45,936 nucleotides of DNA from a virus. The notes under the pieces were generated by a model that saw only the letters and a list, made by a program, of their open reading frames with translations, had not been told where the DNA came from and made no database searches. The position numbers and the translations under genes were made by a program. This document shows, piece after piece, positions 36,804 to 45,936 of the stretch. The stretch is from the IMG/VR virus record IMGVR_UViG_3300042945_001491, positions 1 to 45,936 of that record; one strand, 5' to 3'. How positions within the stretch are numbered: position 1 is the first letter of the stretch; every line of letters starts with the position of its first letter.

Positions 36804-39800
36804 CCCGCCGCCTACTGCCCTACGAACACCAGCTGATTGCTGAGCTGGGCATTAGCGAGCAGGAATACCTGAACTTTGTGCAGGCGCAATTTGATCACAC
36901 ACGCCTGCCTGCGGACAAACTAAAAGAACCGCAAAACTGGGAAACAGTTGCAATCGTTCTGACGATTGTTGGCATCTTGTTTCAGGTTGGTGCTGCATTA
37001 TTGGCACCTAAACCGGAGCTTCCATCTCAACAAAATCAACGCCGCAGACGCGATCAAACTTTTTCCCCGCGTTTTGGTTTTAACAGCGCACAGGAGCTAG
37101 CCAAATACGGCGATCCAGTCAATCTGGTTTATTGCAACACCGATCAAAACACAACAGGTGGAGTCCGTGTAAACACCTCAATGGTGTGGTCGGCGGTTAA
37201 AAGTTTTGGTTCCAGTCAGTTTATGCAGATGGCTGCAGTGCTTGGAGCATCAAACATTGATCCGGCTGGTATTGATGTAGCTCGCACAGCATTTGGCCAA
37301 GCAACACTGCGTCAGTTAGCAGCGCAAAAGTATTGGCTATATCTGCGTCAAAACGGAATACTGCGTTTCAGCGATTTGAAGTTTGGTAGCGGTACCGATC
37401 CAACTGCAGGTGCTGAGCCTGCATCCGCGTTTGTTTACAAGGCATCGCTTTCTGGTGCAACACGTACAGAAGGATTTAGCCAAGCATTTTCCCCTTCCAC
37501 GGCAACCCGTTGCGGCATTACAGCTCCAATACCTATTAATGTTCTGTATCTAGACCGCGACGAAAAAGGTAGTTCTAACCAACGGGCTGAGTTGGGCATT
37601 GAACTGAACGGACGAGGCGTGTATTGGCCTGATGCGCTGCTTGATAACTCTCGTCCTGCAATACCGTTGGGCACTGTCTTTACGCTGCGTTTTAAGGCAC
37701 TTGCCAGTAGTGGAGCCGGCGACGTAAGGCAAGCTGCATCAGAACTGCGGCGCAGTTTGCTCAGCTCTATTGATGCCGCTAGCACGTACAAACTGGGTAG
37801 CGCCAAGTTTCGCGTTAAAGGACAAATATCAGACCTGGAGTTAGATAACGATGCCAGCACTATTGACCTGGAGTGCGTGGAATCCGGCGTATGCCCAGAG
37901 GAAGATTACAGAACGCAAAACTTTAAGGCCAACGAGAAAGAAGCTACCGATGAAATCACACGGCTTAACGCTGAAATCTTGGAACTACAGCGACTGATAA
38001 GTCAAACCCCTCCGATCCTTACGCCATCAGCAGCCGCTAGAGCCGGTGAAATCAATGCGCGAATAAATCAAATAAACGAAAGAATTGAATTGATTGAGGA
38101 GTTGCGAGACAAAAAGTGGGAGACATACGAAATTGAGGCAATCGCAGGTGACGACGGCAGCCTTTATGATAATAATACACAACATTTTGCTAGAAAAATT
38201 GATGAATTAAGGGAAAACAGGCGGTTGGCACAAGATGCTATTGACGATGAGCTTGATAAACCGGGGGCGCAACGAAACCGAGTACGCATTACAAATAGGA
38301 GAAACGAAATTAGAAATATTAATTTAAGACTTAAAGTTTTTCAAGGAAAATTAGATGAGGCGATTCGCCAGTATGGTTTTGCTGACGGACAAGGACGCAA
38401 TTTACGTGCCCAACGCAAAAATTGGCTCCGGGAGCAAGCAAACTTAAACAACGAGTTGGCCGCAATTTATGGCGGCGCGGGCAGTGTAGATACCGCCGCC
38501 ACAAATGCCCGTGCTACTGGCTGGCAAAACCAGATCACACAAAAACAATCCGAAAAGGCTTACTACGAATCCGTTATTAAGAATCCAGAACTGCTCAACG
38601 ATTTCTTTAACACAAAGTGCCTCGTAAAAATCGAAGAGGCATCATACGAAACAATTACACCCTGCCGAATTGTTGACTTTGCATTGAAGGCTCGCGTTTT
38701 TAAGCGTATCCAAGGCCGCGCCAAAACATACGGCGAAGTGAGCATGGATAACTACAAAGACAGCGATAATGGTTACAAGTTGCGCTCGATGTTCTTCTGG
38801 GTTTGGTATCGCCGCACAGGCAATGCATGGTCGCGCATCCCTCGCATTTTCGTAGTCCGCCGTGGCGCCGATCAGGACAACTATATGTTCCTGAAATTTA
38901 TCGCCGATGACAATATCGGTAACTGGCAATTTAAGTTCGAGCCGATTGCTGAAACAGCAGCGGAAATGCGCTATTACGGCGTAGCAGATTTTGCCTACAT
39001 CGAAAACGCAGGCACGATACAAAACATCGCAGGCCCCGCTGGTGGCACGTTCAGCTTTACCGGTAAGTTACGTGCGCGTGACGGATACGTAGCTCCGATT
39101 AATCGCAACCCTTCTGAAGTTGACGAATGGGGCTTGTTCTCCATGCGCTCAGATACACAAATCAGCTTTAGTTTTGATAATGGTCCCGAGCTAGAAATCA
39201 AAGCCGTTACTGAGCAGTCAACTGAAGCCTTTAGCAATTACCCGCAGCTATACAGCAATCTGACGATGCTGGGCTTCAACGTCTACAGCGGTCAAGGCGT
39301 ACAGGATCTGCGTTCAATGAGCGTATTCGTAAACAAGGGTCGGCTTGTACGCCGCTTGAATGACGACGGCACTTACAGCGCAAATCCGGACACCGCCTCC
39401 AGCTTTGCACCCGAAATCTTCCTAGACACCATTCTTGACACGGTGGACGGCATTGGACAGTTTGCCAAGATCGAAGGAATTGATCTACCCGCATTGGCAC
39501 TGGCTAAGCGTTTCTGCCAGCGCAACAACCTGTTTTTTGACGGTGTGATTGCCGAGCCAACATCGTGGCGTCAGTTCTGGGCAGAAGTCGGTCCATACAG
39601 CCTGCTGGAACTGGGACGTATTGGCGGCAAGGAAACCTTGATTCCTGCAGTGCCTTGTGACAACAGCGGCAACATCACCCGCACAGTGCCAATCCGCGCC
39701 ATGTTTACCGCCGGCAACATCCTTGAGGATTCCTACAAGGAGGAATTTATTGATTACGGCAGCAGCGTTCAGGATTTGATCGCCACAGTTATATACCGCA

Positions 39801-40405
39801 ACACCGAACGTGACGGTGTATTTCCACGTAATGCCAGCGTTGATGTAAGCCTTGTTGGCGTAACAGAAGCAACGGCGATCCGTCAGACGTTCGATCTATC
39901 GCAATACGTCACCAACAGAAGTCAAGCAATCATGTATGCCAAGCTGTTGTGCCAGCAACGCCGCAACATCCGCCGCAATATCGAGTTCAAGACCTTCCCG
40001 ACAGACAGCCCGCTGTCCCCTGGCGCCTACATCTACGTTGATGCCGGCTTGCAGGAATGGCAGGGCATTTACAGCGGACAAGTTGAATCGGGTGGTGCGT
40101 TAAACATCCCGCTGGCAGACGCCATTCCCAACGGCAGCTACAGCGTGCTGCTTTACAAGAACGGGCAAAGCGTCATTACCACAACCGCCAGCATCAGCTC
40201 CAACGTGGCTAGTTCCCTTGCCGCTTACGAAGGCTGGCTATTTGTGCTTGGGACACCCGCCAAGGCAAAGCGCACCTTCCGTGTGGTTGAAGTACAGATG
40301 GATGAGGAAGGCGAAGTCAGTGTCCGAGCCGTGGAGCATCCCTGCGATAACTCCGGTCAGAGCCTGATCGCTGACTTTAGCGACGGTCTATTTACCATCC
40401 GCTAG
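36800..40405 (+). CDS. Tail tip hub / J-like host specificity protein, 1201 aa
   Basis: ATGA overlap. Early hydrophobic helix (~50-70: VAIVLTIVGILFQVGAALLA) as in gpI/J-like hub proteins, then hub domains (TTGGVRVNTSMVWSAVKSFG; FSPSTATRCGITAPIPINVL). A long helical/coiled-coil insertion lies at ~375-600 (LNAEILELQRLISQ ... INERIELIEELRDKKWETYE ... NLRAQRKNWLREQANLNNEL) in AT-richer DNA. Later parts include PRIFVVRRGADQDNYMFLKF and the C-terminal fibronectin/hub-like region (TFRVVEVQMDEEGEVSVRAV). It forms the central tip spike. Confidence 0.88.
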   Translation: MTRRLLPYEHQLIAELGISEQEYLNFVQAQFDHTRLPADKLKEPQNWETVAIVLTIVGILFQVGAALLAPKPELPSQQNQRRRRDQTFSPRFGFNSAQELAKYGDPVNLVYCNTDQNTTGGVRVNTSMVWSAVKSFGSSQFMQMAAVLGASNIDPAGIDVARTAFGQATLRQLAAQKYWLYLRQNGILRFSDLKFGSGTDPTAGAEPASAFVYKASLSGATRTEGFSQAFSPSTATRCGITAPIPINVLYLDRDEKGSSNQRAELGIELNGRGVYWPDALLDNSRPAIPLGTVFTLRFKALASSGAGDVRQAASELRRSLLSSIDAASTYKLGSAKFRVKGQISDLELDNDASTIDLECVESGVCPEEDYRTQNFKANEKEATDEITRLNAEILELQRLISQTPPILTPSAAARAGEINARINQINERIELIEELRDKKWETYEIEAIAGDDGSLYDNNTQHFARKIDELRENRRLAQDAIDDELDKPGAQRNRVRITNRRNEIRNINLRLKVFQGKLDEAIRQYGFADGQGRNLRAQRKNWLREQANLNNELAAIYGGAGSVDTAATNARATGWQNQITQKQSEKAYYESVIKNPELLNDFFNTKCLVKIEEASYETITPCRIVDFALKARVFKRIQGRAKTYGEVSMDNYKDSDNGYKLRSMFFWVWYRRTGNAWSRIPRIFVVRRGADQDNYMFLKFIADDNIGNWQFKFEPIAETAAEMRYYGVADFAYIENAGTIQNIAGPAGGTFSFTGKLRARDGYVAPINRNPSEVDEWGLFSMRSDTQISFSFDNGPELEIKAVTEQSTEAFSNYPQLYSNLTMLGFNVYSGQGVQDLRSMSVFVNKGRLVRRLNDDGTYSANPDTASSFAPEIFLDTILDTVDGIGQFAKIEGIDLPALALAKRFCQRNNLFFDGVIAEPTSWRQFWAEVGPYSLLELGRIGGKETLIPAVPCDNSGNITRTVPIRAMFTAGNILEDSYKEEFIDYGSSVQDLIATVIYRNTERDGVFPRNASVDVSLVGVTEATAIRQTFDLSQYVTNRSQAIMYAKLLCQQRRNIRRNIEFKTFPTDSPLSPGAYIYVDAGLQEWQGIYSGQVESGGALNIPLADAIPNGSYSVLLYKNGQSVITTTASISSNVASSLAAYEGWLFVLGTPAKAKRTFRVVEVQMDEEGEVSVRAVEHPCDNSGQSLIADFSDGLFTIR

Positions 40406-40431
40406 TCTGAAACTACGCATAACACGGTCTG

Positions 40432-40869
40432 ATGGGCTTCTACACAGGTCGCTCCGGTTCCTTGGTGGTGGACGGAAAGCCTGTCGCCAAGATCCGTGAT
40501 TGGTCGCTTGATACCACGGTTGAATTGATCAACACCAACACCGTCGATAGCACCAGCAACACTTTTGTCCCTGGCATTAAGAGCGCCACCGGCAGCGCCA
40601 CGCTGGTGTACTACAGGCTTGAAGCCGGCGAATCCGTTACCTACAGCCAGTTCACCGCACTACTGGGCAAGATCCAAAAGGTTGGCGCTGTTGCCGAATC
40701 TGATCGTGTGCTGATGGAACTACGTGTCGGCAGCAACTCCAACGACAACATCCAGTTTTACGCCTACATCACATCAGCACAAGTTGCGGTATCGACTGGC
40801 GAGCTTACTTCCGTGCCAATTCAATTTACGGTTGACGGCGACTTCATTGCCGGAGGCGTGATCGCATGA
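40432..40869 (+). CDS. Tail-tube-like protein, 145 aa
   Basis: MGFYTGRSGSLVVDGKPVAK then IRDWSLDTTVELINTNTVDS, SATGSATLVYY and a final strand TGELTSVPIQFTVDGDF. This is the strand-helix-strand arrangement of tail tube proteins, and IRDWSLDTTVE resembles CRDWSFEISRAE in the main tube protein. Lies after the hub rather than before the tape measure, so it may be a tip-ring or adaptor. Confidence 0.72.
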   Translation: MGFYTGRSGSLVVDGKPVAKIRDWSLDTTVELINTNTVDSTSNTFVPGIKSATGSATLVYYRLEAGESVTYSQFTALLGKIQKVGAVAESDRVLMELRVGSNSNDNIQFYAYITSAQVAVSTGELTSVPIQFTVDGDFIAGGVIA

Positions 40870-41741
40870 CGGTTTTTCTTGGTGTTCACGGCACCGTAAA
40901 ACTGCGCCGTAATGCAGGTGCTACGTCTGCACAGCTATCGGACAGTATTGATCCCGCTGATATTTCAACAACGCTAAATCGCATCGGTCTTGACACATCA
41001 CTTGACAATATCCTTACCGGGGACCGGCTTGATATTTCAACTACAGACCCGCGTGGGCTAATTTGTTTTGATTCTTCCGCATGGGATTCCGGCGTTGTTG
41101 AAAGTTCAATATCCGTATTTGTAAACGTAAACGGCGCTGGCGGTCTTAGATTCTTCCATTTATTTTCCGACGCCGTAAATAACAATAGATCCGCCGAGCT
41201 TACCGTCTACGCCTTTGCTGGCGCACCTATCCCAATCGGCTATACCATCCGTGACGTTGTATACAACACACTCGGAAATGTAGTCAATTATCAGCTAAAT
41301 ACAGACCGCGAAGCGCTAGATGTAACGAGCCTAAGCGATAAATTCCGTAATCAGTATGCCGCAGGGCTTATCAGCGGCTCTGGCACGATTGACTGCCTTT
41401 TTGATTACACAAGTGACGGCTCAAAAGAATCGCCCCTTTTAATGCTCCAGTTGATTCAACGCCTCGATATTGGTAGTGCGTTTGATTGCGCCTTTTACCT
41501 GACAGACGCGGAAATTACGCCTGAGACGCAGACGATTTTTTACCAGACGACTGCGATGGTGACTCGGGCCGGGGTCACGGTCAACACAACCGACACAATC
41601 CAGTGCGCGATTGATTTTGTGACCACCGGCGAAATCCGGCTGCTTGTCGGAAGACCGGCTGATTACATCCTGAAGGAGGACGACGACCGCATCCAACTGG
41701 AGCAGTCACTCGCCTTTCTTCTTCAGGAAGCTACTGACTAA
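40866..41741 (+). CDS. Tail protein with a tube-like domain, 291 aa
   Basis: ATGA overlap with the preceding gene. N-terminal half: MTVFLGVHGTVKLRRNAGAT, strands through GLRFFHLFSDAVNNNRSAEL. C-terminal half: VNYQLNTDREALDVTSLSDK then SGTIDCLFDYTSDG and LLMLQLIQRLDIGSAFDCAF, again like a tail tube repeat. Probably a structural tip or fibre-attachment protein. Function inferred from context. Confidence 0.7.
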   Translation: MTVFLGVHGTVKLRRNAGATSAQLSDSIDPADISTTLNRIGLDTSLDNILTGDRLDISTTDPRGLICFDSSAWDSGVVESSISVFVNVNGAGGLRFFHLFSDAVNNNRSAELTVYAFAGAPIPIGYTIRDVVYNTLGNVVNYQLNTDREALDVTSLSDKFRNQYAAGLISGSGTIDCLFDYTSDGSKESPLLMLQLIQRLDIGSAFDCAFYLTDAEITPETQTIFYQTTAMVTRAGVTVNTTDTIQCAIDFVTTGEIRLLVGRPADYILKEDDDRIQLEQSLAFLLQEATD

Positions 41742-41777
41742 ACTGACTTTACGGCAGCAGGCACTGGAGGCTTTACC

Positions 41778-43898
41778 TTGTCCGACCAACGCATTACGCA
41801 GTTACCTGCCCTTCCGGCTGCGTCTGCGGCGGCCACCGACGTACTGCCTGTTGCTGACGTATCAGCCAGCCAGACCAAAAAGATCACAGTCAAAGATCTG
41901 GTCGATGCCGGTCTTGATCTTGTAGATGCCAGCAGCATTGATCTGTCGAAGCTGGACCAATCCAGCACTACCAAGATCGGCGCTACCGCACTGGCCACCA
42001 GCGCTGTTACTGCTGCCAAACTCGCGGCTGATTCCAGCATTGCCGTTGATACTACCGCTCCAGTCAGCGACAACTTTGAAGGTCGCGGCTATTACAACAG
42101 CAGCACCGGAGCGCTCCAAGTTTTTAGCGCTGGTGTCTTCGCAAACGTCAACGCGACCATCGCCAATGACGCTGTAACGACCGCCAAAATTCTCGATGGC
42201 GCAGTTACAACCGCAAAGTGCAACAGCCTCGGCACGGCAGCACTGGCAAATGGCGCAGTCACCTACGCCAAGATCCAAGACGTGTCCGCCACGGACAAAC
42301 TACTGGGACGCAGCAGCGCAGGATCCGGCGATGTAGAGGAAATCACTTGTACCGCAGCGGGTCGGGCACTACTTGACGATGCTGATGCTGCAGCACAACG
42401 CGCCACGCTAGGTCTTGGCACACTCGCCACACAATCCGGCACCTTCAGCGGCACCTTCAGCGGCACCAGCTCTGGCACCAACACCGGCGACCAGACAATC
42501 ACGCTGACCGGCGACGTTACCGGATCGGGCACTGGCTCATTTGCGGCAACAATCGCTAGTGCCGCCGTAACTGAGGCAAAGCTAGCCAGCAACGCGGTAT
42601 CAACCGCCAAGATCGTCGATAATGCTGTTACTGCCGGCAAACTTGCGGATGACAGCGCCGCCATTGTCAGCAATGTCACGCCAAGTGGCTCGGGTGCTTT
42701 TAGGGGTCAGCAGTGGTTTAACACAGCTACAGGCTTTGAATACACCTGGGACGGAACAGCGTGGCAACGACAATCTGCGCTCAGTGAAATCACGATCACG
42801 GAATCAACTCCACTTGCATTTGCTGTTACTTACCCAGACAATTTCAGTGCTGCTGTTGACGTAAACCTTAACACTCAATCCGCTAATACGGTTTGGGCTG
42901 GTCCTACAAGCGGCGCAGCAACAACACCTGCTTTCCGCGCACTGGTTCCCGGAGATTTGCCGGACGCCACCGGCAGCACCAAAGGCATCATCCAACCTGG
43001 CACAGGTCTTGCCGTTAGCAGTGGCACACTGAATCACAGCAATACCGCAACTGCCGGCACCTATTCCAAGGTAACGATTGACGCTCAGGGTCACGTCACA
43101 ACTGGTGCAGCAATCGACTCCACCGATATCCCAAACCTTGACGCCAGCAAGATTACTAGCGGCGAGTTTGCCACAGCCCGTATCGCCAACAACGCAGTTA
43201 CTGGCGCAAAAGTTGCCGACTACGCCGTTTCATTGTTCGGTGAATCACAGCCAACAGCTGAACACATTGGCCAGTTCTTTTTTAACCCACTAACCCGAGA
43301 CCTCTATCTCTGGGATGGAAACGTTTATCAGCCTGTTGGTATTAGTGCCGGTGAAATTATTCTCGCTGGTACTTATGACGCCAATACCAATCTGCTGGAT
43401 TCCGTAACGGCTGAAGGCACAGCTGCTGGTTTTGCATCAGGTTCAGCCCTTCCGGCGGCAGCCACAAACAACAACCGTTATTACGTTGTCGTTAGCCAAA
43501 GCGGAACGGGTACTGCGCCTGCACCTGTGGTTGCACTGGAGCCGCCCGACATTCTGCTGTCAAACGGCACTAGCTATGTCCTGATCGAAACGTCAGAAAC
43601 GATCACGGCACAAATTGCCTCAAACGTTGGATTTACGCCTACTGGCAACATTGCCAGTACAAACGTTCAGGGCGCTATTGCCGAACTAGATAACGAGAAA
43701 GTCGCTAAAGCCGGCGACACCATGACCGGCAACCTAGCGATGGGCACCGGCACCACCATCATTTTTGAAGGTTCCACTGCCAACGATTACGAAACCACGC
43801 TGACCGTTACCGATCCCACGGCTGACCGGACAATCACACTGCCGAATAGCACTGGCACGGTGGCGTTGACCAGCGATCTCAACGACGGGACTTATTAA
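41778..43898 (+). CDS. Tail fibre protein, 706 aa
   Basis: TTG start with GGAGG 7 bases upstream; no ATG nearby. N-terminal virion-binding part MSDQRITQLPALPAASAAAT...VLPVADVSASQTKKITVKDL, then many repeats of the type AVTTAKILDGAVTTAK, NAVSTAKIVDNAVTAGKLAD, typical of trimeric shaft repeats; then Trp-rich patches (WFNTATGFEYTWDGTAWQRQ, FNPLTRDLYLWDGNVYQ), and ends DRTITLPNSTGTVALTSDL followed by NDGTY. The N-terminus docks the fibre to the tail tip. Second fibre gene follows. Confidence 0.9.
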   Translation: MSDQRITQLPALPAASAAATDVLPVADVSASQTKKITVKDLVDAGLDLVDASSIDLSKLDQSSTTKIGATALATSAVTAAKLAADSSIAVDTTAPVSDNFEGRGYYNSSTGALQVFSAGVFANVNATIANDAVTTAKILDGAVTTAKCNSLGTAALANGAVTYAKIQDVSATDKLLGRSSAGSGDVEEITCTAAGRALLDDADAAAQRATLGLGTLATQSGTFSGTFSGTSSGTNTGDQTITLTGDVTGSGTGSFAATIASAAVTEAKLASNAVSTAKIVDNAVTAGKLADDSAAIVSNVTPSGSGAFRGQQWFNTATGFEYTWDGTAWQRQSALSEITITESTPLAFAVTYPDNFSAAVDVNLNTQSANTVWAGPTSGAATTPAFRALVPGDLPDATGSTKGIIQPGTGLAVSSGTLNHSNTATAGTYSKVTIDAQGHVTTGAAIDSTDIPNLDASKITSGEFATARIANNAVTGAKVADYAVSLFGESQPTAEHIGQFFFNPLTRDLYLWDGNVYQPVGISAGEIILAGTYDANTNLLDSVTAEGTAAGFASGSALPAAATNNNRYYVVVSQSGTGTAPAPVVALEPPDILLSNGTSYVLIETSETITAQIASNVGFTPTGNIASTNVQGAIAELDNEKVAKAGDTMTGNLAMGTGTTIIFEGSTANDYETTLTVTDPTADRTITLPNSTGTVALTSDLNDGTY

Positions 43899-43948
43899 AG
43901 AGAGTCGTTACAGTTAGAAGGTAATTTCCGGCCTACGGGCGTTAAGGA

Positions 43949-45936
43949 ATGGCTCTTCAGCACCTTCGTAGCGGCACTGCCGATAAGCGCCCGACTCCTG
44001 GCGCAATGTCTGACGGGCAACTGGCGATTAATACGAACGCCACAAGCACCGGGTTATTTTTCAAAGACAGTGCTGGCGCCCTTGTAAAGGTCGGCCCCGT
44101 CCACGTTGGCACGACTGCACCAAACGCTACACCTGCAACTGGCGGTGAAGCCGGCAACAGCGTAGGTGAACAGTGGCTGGACACTTCCGGCGGAGGTTAC
44201 TCGCTGAAGATTTGGGACGGCTCGGCATGGCGCAGTGAAGCCGGCGAGTTCGTCAACGCCAGCGGTGACACGATGACTGGCGCGCTGGTAATGGACAACC
44301 AGCAACAAGTCCGTTTCCGCGAAACTACTGCCAACGGCACTAATTACATCGCTCTGCAGGCGCCAGCATCGGTTGCTTCGGATAAGACAATCACGCTGCC
44401 TGACGTAACTGGCACTGTCGTCACCACGGGTGACACCGGCAGCATTACCAGCACAATGATTGCCGATTCCACGATTGTGGATGGCGATATTTCGGCAAGT
44501 GCTGAAATTGCTGTTTCTAAGTTGGCCGATGGCGCAGCTCGTCAACTGCTTCAGACCGATGCTGCCGGCACTGGCGTTGAATGGACTAGCAACGTTGATG
44601 TACCTGGAACGCTTGACGTAACCAGCACCGCGACATTTGACAGCATTGCTAGCCATCCACTTGGTACTGCTGGCGCGCCAACAATTACATTTACTGGCGA
44701 CACAAATACGGGTATTTATTCCCCCGGCGCAGACCAAGTAGCCATCTCGACTAATGGCACTGGGCGGTTGTTTGTTGATGCGAGTGGAAATGTAAAGGTT
44801 GGCAGTACAGACAACAGTAATGCTGGCACTCAATACATCACGGTTGGAAACGTCAGCTCCACACAAGGTGGTTTACAGCTTTGGAGTACGCCAGGAGGAA
44901 GTTCTTATGTCCAATTCGGTGATACAACCACGGCAGCAGATCATTATCGTGGATACCTAGGGTATTTACATTCTTCAGACTCATTACTTTTTGGCACAGC
45001 CTCAACGGAGCGCATGCGCCTGGACTCCAGTGGCCGCTTGGGGCTGGGTACCAGTAGTCCTGTTTCTGGTGCTCAGCTAACAGTTGCCGGAGCCTCGTTG
45101 GCCGTAACGGGACAAAACTTAGACCATTCAGCCAACTCTATCCGTATTGGCGAAGAAGGTTCTGGCGCCGCAGAGATTCGCTGCTACGGTCCAAATACCA
45201 GCACGAACGGTTCTCTTACTTTCAAGATGAGCCGAAGTGATGGCAGCAATAGCCAAGATGTTGTTATCGACTCCTCAGGCCGCGTAGGGATTGGCACTAC
45301 TCCTGCCTTTGGTGCAATCGATCATGGTCTGCACATCAAAGGATCAGGAGCACAGGAAGGTATCCGCCTTGAAACTACAGATGGCAGTGGCGGAATTCTT
45401 GAAATTTACAGTGAAAATGGTGGCAACACGTTAGATACAAGAGGTAGCGGATACATCCGCTTCAACAACACAACTACTGAATGGGGTCGCTGGGATTCAA
45501 GTGGTCGATTTTTAGTTGGCACGTCTACTGCTCTTAGCAGTCCTTACTGGTCTAATCTGGCAAAGTTACAAGTAACAGGTGAATATGGCGCCGGACATTT
45601 TGCTAGTTTCCAAGCTGGCGCTTCAGGCGCGGGATTGGTTTTTCAAAAAAGCAGAAGTGCGACTGTAGGCGGAAATACTGTTGTCAACAGTGGTGATAAT
45701 TTAATGGATATTGCCATCGAAGGGAACGATGGCACGGGGTTTATTCGGGCAGCCGCAATCCAGTGTTATGTAGACGGCACACCCGGCACTAACGACATGC
45801 CAGGACGTTTAGTGTTCTCCACTACGAGCGACTCGGCAAGTTCGCCAACTGAACGCGTAAGAATAAACGCAGCAGGCGCCTTCAAAGCATCACTTGCTGG
45901 AACCTATGAAAGCTCTGCGTCTGCTTACCATGAACT
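43949..45936 (+). CDS. Second tail fibre, 3' end cut by window edge (662 codons visible)
   Basis: MALQHLRSGTADKRPTPGAM then LAINTNATSTGLFFKDSAGA is the usual N-terminus of fibre proteins that follow a first fibre. Contains WLDTSGGGYSLKIWDGSAWR, then repeats ending RLDSSGRLGLGTSSP, VIDSSGRVGIGTTP, RWDSSGRFLVGTST, the shaft module seen at 1-990. No stop before the end. In-frame joining at the 127-bp repeat adds 173 residues with the S74 chaperone, giving 835 aa. The opposite-strand open frame 44054-44866 is a shadow. Confidence 0.88.
   Translation, partial: MALQHLRSGTADKRPTPGAMSDGQLAINTNATSTGLFFKDSAGALVKVGPVHVGTTAPNATPATGGEAGNSVGEQWLDTSGGGYSLKIWDGSAWRSEAGEFVNASGDTMTGALVMDNQQQVRFRETTANGTNYIALQAPASVASDKTITLPDVTGTVVTTGDTGSITSTMIADSTIVDGDISASAEIAVSKLADGAARQLLQTDAAGTGVEWTSNVDVPGTLDVTSTATFDSIASHPLGTAGAPTITFTGDTNTGIYSPGADQVAISTNGTGRLFVDASGNVKVGSTDNSNAGTQYITVGNVSSTQGGLQLWSTPGGSSYVQFGDTTTAADHYRGYLGYLHSSDSLLFGTASTERMRLDSSGRLGLGTSSPVSGAQLTVAGASLAVTGQNLDHSANSIRIGEEGSGAAEIRCYGPNTSTNGSLTFKMSRSDGSNSQDVVIDSSGRVGIGTTPAFGAIDHGLHIKGSGAQEGIRLETTDGSGGILEIYSENGGNTLDTRGSGYIRFNNTTTEWGRWDSSGRFLVGTSTALSSPYWSNLAKLQVTGEYGAGHFASFQAGASGAGLVFQKSRSATVGGNTVVNSGDNLMDIAIEGNDGTGFIRAAAIQCYVDGTPGTNDMPGRLVFSTTSDSASSPTERVRINAAGAFKASLAGTYESSASAYHE
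45810..45936 (+). repeat. 127-bp exact repeat, copy 2
   Basis: Same as 992-1118, in the same reading frame of the fibre gene, ending exactly at the last base of the window. Confidence 0.95.

Noticed and set aside
44054-44866. 270-aa minus-strand open frame opposite the second fibre
   Set aside because: Cys/Ser/Ala-rich shadow of the repetitive fibre; no ribosome site or motifs.
1-45936. tRNA genes, CRISPR arrays, insertion sequences, diversity-generating retroelement
   Set aside because: Looked for tRNA-like T-arm sequences, regular spacer arrays, transposase or reverse transcriptase motifs while reading; none seen. Fibre variation here is therefore not attributed to a DGR. A tRNAscan/HMM run could still find something I missed.

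Overview
The window looks like almost the whole genome of a tailed, lambda-like dsDNA phage with long-tail (siphovirus-type) genes and a tyrosine integrase. Both ends lie inside a tail-fibre gene. The last 127 bases are an exact, in-frame copy of bases 992-1118, so the sequence most likely closes into a circular map of about 44.8 kb. The first ~990 bases then represent a second, different version of the fibre shaft. The gene set (collagen-like virion protein, DUF4055-type portal, MGME1-like exonuclease, PrimPol-helicase fusion plus family A polymerase, RlpA-like protein, fibre with S74 chaperone) resembles freshwater or marine cyanobacterial siphoviruses. The host is an inference: I see no tRNA, photosynthesis gene or att sequence that fixes it.

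Layout. 1-2127 (+): fibre 3' end and small genes after the fibre. 2197-3090 (+): integrase. 3303-5830: lysis region on the + strand (TM/coiled-coil protein, small membrane protein with a likely -1 frameshift, two-domain endolysin), interrupted by a minus-strand HNH gene. 5827-15706 (-): a long early or replication operon with many 1-8 base start/stop overlaps (PrimPol-helicase, many small proteins, HTH protein, dCTP deaminase/dUTPase-like protein, DUF3310 protein, two Cys-rich proteins, DNA polymerase A, RHH-like protein). 15848-17660 (+): candidate ssDNA-binding protein, Cys-rich protein and PD-(D/E)XK exonuclease. 17909-18621 (-): RlpA-like secreted protein and a charged protein. 18762-21794 (+): small early or middle genes with shared leader sequences, a DUF7227-like protein, probable TerS and a membrane-anchored HTH protein. 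22014-43898 (+): TerL, portal, collagen-like protein, scaffold, capsid, neck proteins, tail tube, G/GT chaperones, tape measure, tail tip and fibre. One minus-strand gene (28455-28730) sits inside this block. 43949-45936: second fibre, running off the end.

How it works together. PrimPol-helicase, PolA, the SSB-like protein, the exonuclease and the nucleotide enzymes make a largely self-contained replication set. TerS/TerL, portal, scaffold and capsid make and fill heads. The tube, G/GT, tape measure and J-like hub make the tail, and the fibres carry modular, exchangeable shafts. The endolysin with nearby membrane proteins gives lysis, and the integrase suggests a temperate life style, although I recognise no CI-type repressor.

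Most interesting points: two -1 slippery sites (one in the expected tail chaperone pair, one unexpected in the lysis region); two divergent fibre shafts joined to one chaperone end; a recurrent intergenic CTACTGTKKCA-type element; a strand-biased CTGGAGC word seen in all frames; a TM-HTH protein; a dense cluster of inverted repeats at 12850-12955; and a one-base frame change in a small conserved-looking gene after terL.
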